In this document: one piece after another, positions 1-6,055 of the stretch
Position numbering within the stretch: the stretch's first letter is position 1
Layout: the number at the start of each line of letters is the position of its first letter
NCBI RefSeq assembly: GCF_004345665.1
Contig: NZ_SLWR01000005.1
Span: 429,288 to 493,287, forward strand
Origin: Kribbella antiqua
GTDB lineage: Bacteria; Actinomycetota; Actinomycetes; Propionibacteriales; Kribbellaceae
Length of the DNA stretch: 64,000 nucleotides
Reading direction: 5' to 3'
The notes under the pieces: model-generated
Told to the model about the DNA's origin: nothing
Databases searched by the model: none
Seen by the model: the letters and a program-made list of their open reading frames with translations, nothing else
Made by a program: the position numbers and the translations under genes

Positions 1-120
1 CAACTGCTCGATCGTCCGAGCGTTGGACGCCTGTTCGATCAGCCCTCGGCTCCACTGGCGCAGCAGGTTCGACAACGGCCGGTTTTCCTTGGCGAACACA
101 GTGAATATGTTGTTACGCAC
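1..120 (-). CDS. 5' end of an unrecognised gene, truncated by the window edge
   Basis: On the minus strand a reading frame opens with GTG at 120, three codons after an in-frame TAA, and runs off the left edge after 40 codons. It begins MRNNIFTVFAKENRPL and has mostly G/C third positions, which fits real coding sequence. No Shine-Dalgarno sequence is obvious. The fragment is too short to assign a family. It lies on the left arm of the AICE, so it may be element cargo. Confidence 0.4.
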   Translation of the reverse strand, partial: MRNNIFTVFAKENRPLSNLLRQWSRGLIEQASNARTIEQL

Positions 121-190
121 GTCTCGATCTTAGGGCGTCCATGACCAGTACGGTCCTGCCAACAACCGGCTGGCTGAGGAACCGGCGGCC

Positions 191-349
191 TCAACTCGTC
201 CGACCAGTCCCAGCGCAATTCGGGCAAGGCTCGTGCTCGGGTTCGGTGATCACCTTCCCATCCTTGATGCGGGTCTTCTGCACCACGATCCAGCCCTTGC
301 CTGCGCAGGCGGGGCACGATGTTCCCGATGGAGAGTTGGACTCGGGCAT
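191..349 (-). CDS. Small zinc-ribbon protein
   Basis: A 52-residue protein starts at ATG 349. It has two paired-cysteine knuckles, CPAC near residue 12 and CPNC near residue 42, separated by a basic linker containing VVQKTRIKDGKVIT. CxxCxGxG-like motifs of this kind resemble DnaJ-type zinc fingers and the small zinc proteins often found in Streptomyces plasmids and AICEs. The frame stays open upstream to 844, but the coding-like part and a sensible start begin at 349. A 14-bp hairpin lies directly upstream. Its role is unknown; nucleic-acid or partner-protein binding is a guess. Confidence 0.6.
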   Translation of the reverse strand: MPESNSPSGTSCPACAGKGWIVVQKTRIKDGKVITEPEHEPCPNCAGTGRTS

Positions 350-380
350 GGGTATATCCGTTCGGTGGGTCTTGACGTGA

Positions 381-429
381 CCGCGCCCTTGCCCAGAGGT
401 GTGAGGACGAGGCCAGGGCAAGGGCGCGG
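381..429. terminator. Perfect 14-bp inverted repeat, possible terminator
   Basis: CCGCGCCCTTGCCC at 381-394 is exactly complementary to GGGCAAGGGCGCGG at 416-429, with a 21-nt loop. It lies downstream of the leftward small-gene cluster that ends at 484 and upstream of the zinc-ribbon gene at 349. There is no T tract, so an intrinsic terminator, a processing site or a protein-binding site are all possible. Confidence 0.55.
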
Positions 430-483
430 GGTGGTGAGGCGAGACCGGCGCGGATGCGGGGATCGGCACGCCGGCCGCGCCTG

Positions 484-801
484 TTAGGGGGAGGTGGTGG
501 GGATGACTCGGCCGCCGATGAGGTGTTCGAGGCGGTTCTTCACTTCGACTGGGCTGCCGATGCCGGCGAAGTGAAGGATGCTCGGAATCAGGACTGTGGT
601 GATGTCGAGGGCGGTGACCTGCTGTACGAGACCGTTGAAGGCGTCGGGGCTTGTTGCCGGTTCCTCGACGTGGACGTAGGCCAGGGCGTAGCCCCACTCG
701 CTCGCGAACCGGGCTACGTCCATCCGGACGCGTTCTAGCTCCGAGTGGGTGATGAGGAGGCTTCCGTTGACGTAAGCCACGGCGGCTGGCTTGTCGGTCA
801 C
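484..801 (-). CDS. Small AICE protein of 105 residues, alpha/beta, unknown function
   Basis: The best start is GTG at 801, which overlaps the stop codon of the upstream gene (798-800) and implies translational coupling. The sequence alternates predicted strands and helices (AYVNGSLL, ELERVRMDVARFASEWGYALAYVHVEE, then TVLIPSILHFAG). It vaguely resembles the N-terminal domain of serine recombinases, but I see no catalytic-serine motif, so a recombinase call is not supported. It is the last gene of a three-gene leftward cluster next to the XRE regulator. Proteins of this kind are common on actinomycete mobile elements without known function. Confidence 0.6.
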   Translation of the reverse strand: MTDKPAAVAYVNGSLLITHSELERVRMDVARFASEWGYALAYVHVEEPATSPDAFNGLVQQVTALDITTVLIPSILHFAGIGSPVEVKNRLEHLIGGRVIPTTSP

Positions 802-971
802 TGCTCGGCCTCGGCAGGCTCGTTGGTGACGCGCAGACCCGCATGTCGGCGCTGGATGGCGTACTCGAACCAGGTCGCCTTCGCGGGGTCGGAGAGGTGG
901 TCGATGATCAGGTGTTCGCCCAACCACACGCAGACTCGGCGTAGCGGCTGCTCGGTGGCCGGCGCGCTCAT
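798..971 (-). CDS. 57-residue AICE protein, unknown function
   Basis: It starts at ATG 971 (MSAPATEQPLRRVCVWLGEH) and is coupled on both sides. Its ATG overlaps the stop of the 29-residue peptide gene upstream (968-970), and its own stop overlaps the GTG of the next gene. The sequence contains WLGEHLIIDHLSDPAKATWFEYAIQRRHAGLRV, shown here only in part as a helix-rich segment with several aromatic residues. No family was recognised. The tight spacing suggests the three small proteins are made together in fixed ratio. Confidence 0.6.
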   Translation of the reverse strand: MSAPATEQPLRRVCVWLGEHLIIDHLSDPAKATWFEYAIQRRHAGLRVTNEPAEAEQ

Positions 972-1057
972 TCGACCCGGCTCCGGATCAGCTGCGTGAG
1001 GAGGACTCCGTCCAGGACGGCACCGGCAAGGAGAAGGATCGTGAACGCCGTAAGCAT
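968..1057 (-). CDS. 29-residue single-pass membrane peptide
   Basis: ATG at 1057 opens a 29-codon frame that starts MLTAFTILLLAGAVLDGVLL and ends in a short polar tail with two arginines. That is one hydrophobic segment with a positive C-terminal flank. Its stop codon overlaps the next ATG (ATGA at 968-971), which supports real translation. It is the first gene of a leftward cluster, and the palindrome at 1150-1170 lies about 95 bp upstream. A membrane microprotein coupled to two small soluble proteins is the simplest reading. Nothing shows its function. Confidence 0.5.
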   Translation of the reverse strand: MLTAFTILLLAGAVLDGVLLTQLIRSRVE

Positions 1058-1149
1058 GATCTGCACCCGTTGATTGAGGGCGAAGCAAGAGCTTCGGTAG
1101 CGGCGTCAGTGCGCTACGTGATCAAGAGTGGCGAGGCGTAGAGGATGCA

Positions 1150-1170
1150 ACTTTCACAGCTTGTGAAAGT
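1150..1170. promoter_or_regulatory. Perfect 9-bp palindrome, candidate operator of the small-gene cluster
   Basis: ACTTTCACA (1150-1158) and TGTGAAAGT (1162-1170) are exact reverse complements around GCT. The site sits between the XRE regulator stop at 1183 and the start of the leftward cluster at 1057, where an operator would be expected. The neighbouring XRE protein is the obvious candidate ligand, by inference. Confidence 0.55.
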
Positions 1171-1190
1171 CTCTGCGGCCTGTCAGAGAC
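1169..1190 (-). terminator. Hairpin at the 3' end of the XRE regulator gene
   Basis: GTCTCTG (1169-1175) pairs with CAGAGAC (1184-1190) across an 8-nt loop. The hairpin overlaps the XRE stop codon at 1183-1185 and abuts the palindrome at 1150-1170. It has no T run, so termination is possible but unproven. Confidence 0.35.
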
Positions 1191-2379
1191 TGATCCAGGC
1201 GGCGTACCGGGTAAGCGACTCGGAGGGGTGCCGTGAGGTCTGGAGGAGGTCGAGAACGACTCCGCGGACCAGCGGGTGCCGGCGGGCTTGGCCTGGTGCG
1301 ACCTGGCGGGCGATCTGGAGATGGCGAAGTGCCTGCTCGGGCAGATTCAGACGTTGGTAGGCGCGGGCCAGGTCGAAGTGGTGGTGTCCGATCCGGGTCG
1401 GGAGCCAGCCACGGGGGAACAAGATGAACTCGCCGAGGTGGATGGCGTGGGAGTAGTCGCCGAGCTCGATCATCGTGATGACGCGATGGACAGCAACGTT
1501 GGTCGGGCCGAAGCCGAACCAGAAGGTTTCGAGGTCTTCGCCGGTCTGGTGGGCGTACCGCTCGGCCTCGTTGAGGTAGTCGCGGGCCCGGGACGCGTCG
1601 CCAGTGCGTGCCGACAGGACAGCTGCGCCGAGGTTCAACTGTCCGGAGGCTATGAGGGCGCCGGGCGTCTTGGGGTCGGTTCCCTCGAGGTGGGTTCGGC
1701 CGGCGTTGTTGAGGCGCCAGCCGGTTTCGTAGTCGTGGCGGCGCAGGTACGCCGTGATCCGCAGGTACTCGCGAGCCGCACGAAGAGCCGGCGCCCGATC
1801 GCCTGCCTGTCGAGCGGCCCAGTCCATCCGATTGAGCGCGATCAAGGACAGGTCCGGGTAACCGGCCGCGATCCCAACCGTATGCGCGCAGCGATAGGCC
1901 TCGGCCAACAGCCCCCAGGCATCGGCGCGATCGGTCCCAGTCCAGGTGTTCGCGGCGGCGTGCAACTCGGCGTACAGCCCTGGCAGGACCGGTGCCATCG
2001 ATTCGTACCGGGCCGCCTGGCCGACGACGTTGGCTACCCGGACGGCTTCGCGAAGGACCGGCAAGGGGCGCGGTGTGATGGTCTCGTCCGGGGCCAGGTC
2101 GTACAAGTCGAGTTGAGTCCGAACGCGCCCGAGCATCTTTCCCAATCGCTCATCCTGTGAGGCTTCAGGCGCTGAGTTCCCAAGCAGCACAGAGATATCG
2201 ACGCCCAACGCCCGGGCGCAGGCCGCCACGAAGCCTTCACTCGCCGGGCGACTACCACTCTCGACTTTCGTCAACAGGCTGTATGACACGTTCGCCAAGG
2301 CGGCGAGCCCGTGCTGCGTCAATTGTCGGTGCTTGCGCAGCAGGGCAATTCTCTCCCCCACCTCGGCTACCTTGCCCAT
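1183..2379 (-). CDS. XRE-family regulator with C-terminal TPR-like region
   Basis: This is a 398-residue protein with an N-terminal Cro/C1-type helix-turn-helix at about residues 7-62 (ERIALLRKHRQLTQ, then LAALANVSYSLLTKVESGSR). The rest is helical and alanine/leucine-rich, with repeated patterns such as ALRAAREYLR and AHQTGEDLETFW, as in the TPR-type ligand-binding halves of many actinomycete XRE regulators. It follows the HEPN-like gene by 15 bp and is the fourth gene of a leftward operon headed by the GntR repressor. It probably controls element genes, with the adjacent palindrome at 1150 as a possible site. The start ATG 2379 is the only good one. Confidence 0.8.
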   Translation of the reverse strand: MGKVAEVGERIALLRKHRQLTQHGLAALANVSYSLLTKVESGSRPASEGFVAACARALGVDISVLLGNSAPEASQDERLGKMLGRVRTQLDLYDLAPDETITPRPLPVLREAVRVANVVGQAARYESMAPVLPGLYAELHAAANTWTGTDRADAWGLLAEAYRCAHTVGIAAGYPDLSLIALNRMDWAARQAGDRAPALRAAREYLRITAYLRRHDYETGWRLNNAGRTHLEGTDPKTPGALIASGQLNLGAAVLSARTGDASRARDYLNEAERYAHQTGEDLETFWFGFGPTNVAVHRVITMIELGDYSHAIHLGEFILFPRGWLPTRIGHHHFDLARAYQRLNLPEQALRHLQIARQVAPGQARRHPLVRGVVLDLLQTSRHPSESLTRYAAWISL

Positions 2380-2394
2380 TGTGTCACCCGATCC

Positions 2395-3657
2395 TTAAGT
2401 CGGCTGGTTTGGACTCTCGTCAATAGCCCTTCGCCAATGACCGTAGATTCTGCACAGCTTTACGTAATCAGTGAACAGAATAAGCATCTGTAGCTGACCT
2501 ACCGTCGACTTCACAAAGTCGATATAGGTCAGCTCGTCACCCTTTCCGGTCGTGATCATTCCCGAGCTAACCACGAAGTCTACGTCCGCGTGCGCGATGG
2601 CGTTGCGCGTGCGTCGATTGAAGAAGGTATCCCAGACGGAACGAGTGACAGGAAACTTTTCAAGGTAGAGTTCTTTGAGTTCCGAGGTGAGCTTTTTGAA
2701 CTGTGCGATTGTTTTCGGAAGCTTCTTCTGATTCCCGTCAATTTGTGGAACCCAACCCGAACTGTAGTCAGCGGCGCAGATTTTGGTAGCGTCTCGCCCC
2801 TCTTCGACGTTCTTTGCCGCTACGAGCAGGTAGAGTGCCTGACTGCAGAGCTCGTAGCTCTGCTGGTAGGCGTCACGCAAGATGTGGAAGTCCTCTCCGG
2901 GAAGTCTCCATCCGCTTGGCGCCTCGCGCTTGAATATGTCGAGGTACATCAGGGCCAGGGCCGGCGACCAGATGGCACGCTCGCCAATCATCCGGCGGAT
3001 CTGATCGAAGAGCCTCCTCTGTAGGCCGGCCAGCTCGGCATCATCCATGGATGCGCAATACCCGACGAATCCGTCAGTCGCAGGACTCGCGGCCCATATT
3101 TCCTGCTTCGCGGCCAGGTATTCGCCGCCTGGCCCTAGGGGAAGCAGGCCAATCGCGATCACGCGGTGAAGCACGTCGTACCGCTGCAGCATGGAAGGAT
3201 TCTCAGGCCACTCGCCATCTAGAAGTTCCGACATCGCCCGATCAAATAGTGGCCAGTCCTCTTTTAGATAGAATCCGTAGGCCCGCTCCAATACTGGCCA
3301 TTTCTGATCCGCAAAGGAGTGGAATGAGCCAAGCATCTCTCCGAACTTAGGAAAGTCTCCCCCGAACGCCTGTGCTGCCGCGATGAACGGTGAGATCAAA
3401 GGCGCCGAAGGGTCGGTCGGAAAATCCGGATGTGTCGTAATCGACTGGACATTCAACCAGTTCTCCGGTTCAGGCACCCGGGGAACTGAGAACTCGACCT
3501 CATAATCATCTTCGCTGAGAGTGATCATTCCTGAGATGCTTGAAGCGCAAGTCGGGCAGTGCACAAGCACCCTTTGGCGCCTCGCATGGCCAAGTCCGAC
3601 TCGGATGGCGGTCAATGTGCCACATCCAGGGCAATCGACATAATTTCGAACTATCAC
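2395..3657 (-). CDS. Zinc-ribbon protein with C-terminal HEPN-like RNAIAH motif, candidate cargo effector
   Basis: A 420-residue protein starts at GTG 3657, which overlaps the stop of the GNAT gene (GTGA). The N-terminus carries paired cysteines, CPGC at 9-12 and CPTC at 34-37, typical of a zinc ribbon. The middle is helix-rich without a recognised domain. Near the C-terminus is RNAIAH at about residues 351-356, an Rx4H motif as in HEPN ribonucleases and HEPN-like Abi proteins, preceded by an aromatic and arginine-rich helix (WDTFFNRRT). The base composition looks clearly less GC-rich than the neighbouring genes, which suggests separate acquisition. Gene overlap with the GNAT and repressor genes ties its expression to element control. 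An RNase or abortive-infection role is inference; a structural HEPN-like domain without activity is the alternative. Confidence 0.7.
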   Translation of the reverse strand: MIVRNYVDCPGCGTLTAIRVGLGHARRQRVLVHCPTCASSISGMITLSEDDYEVEFSVPRVPEPENWLNVQSITTHPDFPTDPSAPLISPFIAAAQAFGGDFPKFGEMLGSFHSFADQKWPVLERAYGFYLKEDWPLFDRAMSELLDGEWPENPSMLQRYDVLHRVIAIGLLPLGPGGEYLAAKQEIWAASPATDGFVGYCASMDDAELAGLQRRLFDQIRRMIGERAIWSPALALMYLDIFKREAPSGWRLPGEDFHILRDAYQQSYELCSQALYLLVAAKNVEEGRDATKICAADYSSGWVPQIDGNQKKLPKTIAQFKKLTSELKELYLEKFPVTRSVWDTFFNRRTRNAIAHADVDFVVSSGMITTGKGDELTYIDFVKSTVGQLQMLILFTDYVKLCRIYGHWRRAIDESPNQPT

Positions 3658-4175
3658 GGGCGGTCACCAGGTGCATCTGTTGATCTCTGAAACAACGCAC
3701 CTGAGGGGTAGTCCGCGAGATCTAAGGTTCGGACGTGCTTGAAGCCGTTGCGCTCGTAGTACCGGTGGAGGCCGGTGTTGTCGGTCCATACGTCGATGCG
3801 GAGCCAGTGGAGGCCGAGGCGGTGGGCTCGGTGGCAGGCCCAGTCCATGATTTCGGTGCCTAGGCCGGCGTGCTTGCGGCGGACGATCAGGCGGTGCATG
3901 TACATCGCCGGGTCGGCCTGCTCGTCTGGCGTCCAGAGGCGGGGGTCCGAGAAGGTGTCCAGGGCGACGGTGGCCATGGTGGCTTCGTTTTCGTCGCGGA
4001 TCATCCAGGTTTCGCCGGCGTCGATGCTGGCGAGGATGCGGCGGTTCTGCTCCTCCGGGTTGGGCCACGCGACTGCCCATTGATCGATGCCGCGTTGGGC
4101 GAGCCATTCGCTGGCCTCGGTGCGGAGGGTGAGGATGACGCCCAGGTCGTCGGCGTCGGCGCGTTCGATGATCAT
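3654..4175 (-). CDS. GNAT-family N-acetyltransferase on the AICE
   Basis: This 173-residue protein has the GNAT fold pattern. The N-terminal strand-helix is MIIERADADDLGVILTLR, the central strand and acetyl-CoA loop are YMHRLIVRRKHAGLGTEIMD (about residues 92-111, RxxxxGxG-like), and the C-terminal part NTGLHRYYERNGFKHV is typical of the family. The substrate is unknown. The start ATG 4175 overlaps the stop of the GntR gene, and its own stop overlaps the start of the HEPN-like gene, so the three are translationally coupled. A GNAT beside a toxin-like protein could act as a modifier or regulator, but that is speculation. Confidence 0.85.
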   Translation of the reverse strand: MIIERADADDLGVILTLRTEASEWLAQRGIDQWAVAWPNPEEQNRRILASIDAGETWMIRDENEATMATVALDTFSDPRLWTPDEQADPAMYMHRLIVRRKHAGLGTEIMDWACHRAHRLGLHWLRIDVWTDNTGLHRYYERNGFKHVRTLDLADYPSGALFQRSTDAPGDRP

Positions 4176-4960
4176 GCTTCGGCGCCCTCTTGGGCGAGGT
4201 AGGCGCGTACGTCGCCGAGTTCGTAGATGACGCGGTTGCGGTCGCTGGCGAAGGTGGTCAGCGTGAGGCGAAGCGGTCGCTTGTCGCTGAACGTCGTACG
4301 GGCGTAGACGATCACCGGTGTGCCGGAGCCGAGCTGGAGCTTGCGCGCCTCGTCCGGGGTCGGCATGCGAGCTGTGATCTCGTCGCGGTAGCCGACCTCT
4401 TCGTGCCCGACCTTGGCCATGGCCCGGATCGCACCACCGGGGATGTCGTTCGGAACGACCAGGCCGGCCTGCTGGGCAATGTCCATTGGGTAGTAGCTGA
4501 CCTGGATGCTGAGCGGCTGGTTGTCGGCGTACCGGACAAAGCCGCGGGATACCAGCGCGTCGCCTTCGGTGACCTGGAGTCGGTTGGAGAAGTCGGGGCC
4601 GGCGACTTCGAGGCTCATGGCGAAGTCGCGGTACTCAGCGTGCCGACCCTGCTCGGCCATCTCGGATTGGAAGGCGTCGGCCTGGTCGCTGGCGCGGCGA
4701 TCGCGAGTCTCGGCCCAGGTGGCGTGGTAGTCGGCCATGATCCGCTCGCGCACGATGGTGCCGCGCCCTGGCGTGCTGGTCACCATGCCCTCGTTCTGGA
4801 GCATGCCTAGCGCTAGCCGGACGGTGTTCCGCGACACGTCGTGAGCGGCCATGAGGTCTTGCTCGGTCGGGAGCCGTTCGCCGGCCTTGATCTTGCCGGT
4901 GCGGATCTGCTCGCGCAGCTCGGCTGCGATGCGCTGGTAGAGCGGTGCGGACTGTGCCAT
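4172..4960 (-). CDS. KorSA-like GntR/HutC repressor of AICE transfer and replication
   Basis: A 262-residue protein starts at ATG 4960 with GGAGG at 4970-4974, nine bases upstream. Residues 5-70 form a GntR winged helix (LYQRIAAELREQIRTGKIKAG, shown to its limit, then LPTEQDLMAAHDVSRNTVR). Residues from about 110 to 250 match the UTRA ligand domain of HutC-type regulators. Known biology: KorSA of pSAM2 is a GntR repressor of pra. Here it is transcribed divergently from the pra-like gene, and TTGGTACGA half-sites lie between them, exactly as that model predicts. The frame stays open upstream to 5137, but the RBS decides the start. Confidence 0.88.
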   Translation of the reverse strand: MAQSAPLYQRIAAELREQIRTGKIKAGERLPTEQDLMAAHDVSRNTVRLALGMLQNEGMVTSTPGRGTIVRERIMADYHATWAETRDRRASDQADAFQSEMAEQGRHAEYRDFAMSLEVAGPDFSNRLQVTEGDALVSRGFVRYADNQPLSIQVSYYPMDIAQQAGLVVPNDIPGGAIRAMAKVGHEEVGYRDEITARMPTPDEARKLQLGSGTPVIVYARTTFSDKRPLRLTLTTFASDRNRVIYELGDVRAYLAQEGAEA

Positions 4961-4977
4961 TTGAGGGAACCTCCTGG

Positions 4978-4987
4978 TTCGTACCAA
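4978..4987. promoter_or_regulatory. Half-site of the GntR operator beside the repressor start
   Basis: TTCGTACCAA at 4978-4987 repeats the arm of the palindrome at 5041-5061. It lies just upstream of the repressor RBS, where binding would allow autoregulation. Confidence 0.5.
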
Positions 4988-5005
4988 CCAATGGTCCCAT
5001 TTTCC

Positions 5006-5034
5006 TTGACTTCGCGCCAACCCTGGGGTAAAGA
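5006..5034 (+). promoter_or_regulatory. Sigma-70-type promoter of the pra operon
   Basis: TTGACT (5006-5011) and TAAAGA (5029-5034) are separated by 17 bp. The expected start of transcription is near 5041, directly on the operator palindrome, so a bound repressor would block it. Confidence 0.6.
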
Positions 5035-5040
5035 TTGGTC

Positions 5041-5061
5041 TCGTACCAAACGTTGGTACGA
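5041..5061. promoter_or_regulatory. Palindromic GntR-type operator
   Basis: TCGTACCAA (5041-5049) and TTGGTACGA (5053-5061) are perfect inverted arms around ACG. The site covers the predicted transcription start of the pra operon and lies between the divergent GntR and pra-like genes. The KorSA-like repressor is the likely ligand. Confidence 0.7.
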
Positions 5062-5086
5062 ATCCAATGAAGGGATCTGAACCATC

Positions 5087-5542
5087 ATGGGTATGCCGAG
5101 AAAGATCGTCGTCGAGTTCGGCGACACGTTCCCCCACGGTCTGTTCGCGGTCTCCGAGGTGACCCCGGCACGGGACTTCGAGAAGTCCACGAAGACCAAC
5201 TCAGTCCAGACGATCGATGAGGATTCCGGTTGCCCGGTCTGGACGCTCGACGTGATGGACGGTGACCCGGAGGCGCGCAAGGCCGACCGGACGTTCACGA
5301 TCCGGATCATCACCAAGGTTCAGCCGGTGCTCCCGCCGGCGCTTCCGGGTCTGCCGTTCACGGCGATCGAGTTGCAGGGCATGACTGCCTCTCCGTGGGT
5401 GGACACGCGGAGCTGCTCGGCTCCGGACGAGGGTCGTTCGCACCGCTGCCGGGCACGGCAGGGCTGGAGCTTCCGTTGCATGGGCATCCGGGCGCCGAAG
5501 AACATGCCGGGCTCGGGCGCGGCCGAGCAGAAGGCGGCCTGA
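5087..5542 (+). CDS. pra: Pra-like plasmid replication, integration and excision activator
   Basis: This 151-residue protein carries features I associate with the Pra family of actinomycete AICEs: FGDTFPHGLFAVSEV near the N-terminus, WTLDVMDGDPEAR in the middle, then VQPVLPPALPGLPFTAIEL, and MGIRAP near the C-terminus. In pSAM2, Pra switches on replication, integration and excision genes and is repressed by KorSA. Here it is the first gene of the rightward operon, under the promoter and palindrome described above, with an AAGGGA-like RBS. Identification rests on motif memory and context, not on an alignment. A serine/arginine-rich stretch at 108-125 is unusual. Confidence 0.72.
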   Translation: MGMPRKIVVEFGDTFPHGLFAVSEVTPARDFEKSTKTNSVQTIDEDSGCPVWTLDVMDGDPEARKADRTFTIRIITKVQPVLPPALPGLPFTAIELQGMTASPWVDTRSCSAPDEGRSHRCRARQGWSFRCMGIRAPKNMPGSGAAEQKAA

Positions 5543-5544
5543 CC

Positions 5545-5814
5545 ATGAGCGTCGCGGAGAGCGTGGACCCCGGTCAGTACCTGGCCTATCAGAACGGTCG
5601 CGCGGCATTCCTGCTGAGCGAGTTGCTGACGGGCGAGCCGAGCAAGTTCGTTCGCTTCGAGGCGCGTACTTGGCTCCACCAGCATCAGGCGTGGCTGTCC
5701 GACTCCGACGAGGAGGGCGACCCCTGGGAGGACGGCTACGAAGACGAGGAGGAGGACGAGGTCCCCGCCGATCGGTCGGTCAACAGGGTCCTCTACTCGG
5801 AGGGGTGGCTGTGA
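5545..5814 (+). CDS. Small acidic AICE protein, 89 residues
   Basis: ATG 5545 lies three bases after the pra-like stop codon. The N-terminal half is helical (QYLAYQNGRAAFLLSELL, FEARTWLHQHQAWL). The C-terminal third is very acidic, with runs of Asp and Glu. No family was recognised. The next gene starts inside its stop codon (TGATG), so translation is coupled. Small acidic proteins at this position are common between pra and tra in AICEs. One could speculate that it is a partner or DNA mimic. Confidence 0.7.
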   Translation: MSVAESVDPGQYLAYQNGRAAFLLSELLTGEPSKFVRFEARTWLHQHQAWLSDSDEEGDPWEDGYEDEEEDEVPADRSVNRVLYSEGWL

Positions 5815-6050
5815 TGACCCCGTGGCGTGAGGCCGAGCCTGGGGAGCGCTGCACCTGTGGGCGGCAGGCTCGGGAGGTCTTCGTCCGTGCGGACGGCGAC
5901 GAGATCGGCTACTGCGGCATTCCGGACGGCGGGGCCAAGAGCGGCCCGTGCCCGTTCTGCGGCCTGCGCCGGCACTCCCCGGGTCCGTGCCCGAGGTACA
6001 CCCTCCGGCCGCCGGCGACCCGTGATGACTCGCGACCGAACGGCGGCTGA
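5814..6050 (+). CDS. Small cysteine-rich (zinc-ribbon-like) AICE protein
   Basis: ATG 5814 overlaps the previous stop codon; GTG 5811 is an alternative start. The 78-residue product has CTCG near residue 14, a single Cys near 37, CPFC at about 48-51 and a further Cys near 60. This spacing suggests at least one zinc-binding knuckle. It ends five bases before the tra gene and so belongs to the transfer operon. The function is unknown; it may assist the Tra translocase or the DNA substrate. Confidence 0.65.
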   Translation: MTPWREAEPGERCTCGRQAREVFVRADGDEIGYCGIPDGGAKSGPCPFCGLRRHSPGPCPRYTLRPPATRDDSRPNGG

Positions 6051-6055
6051 TCGAT

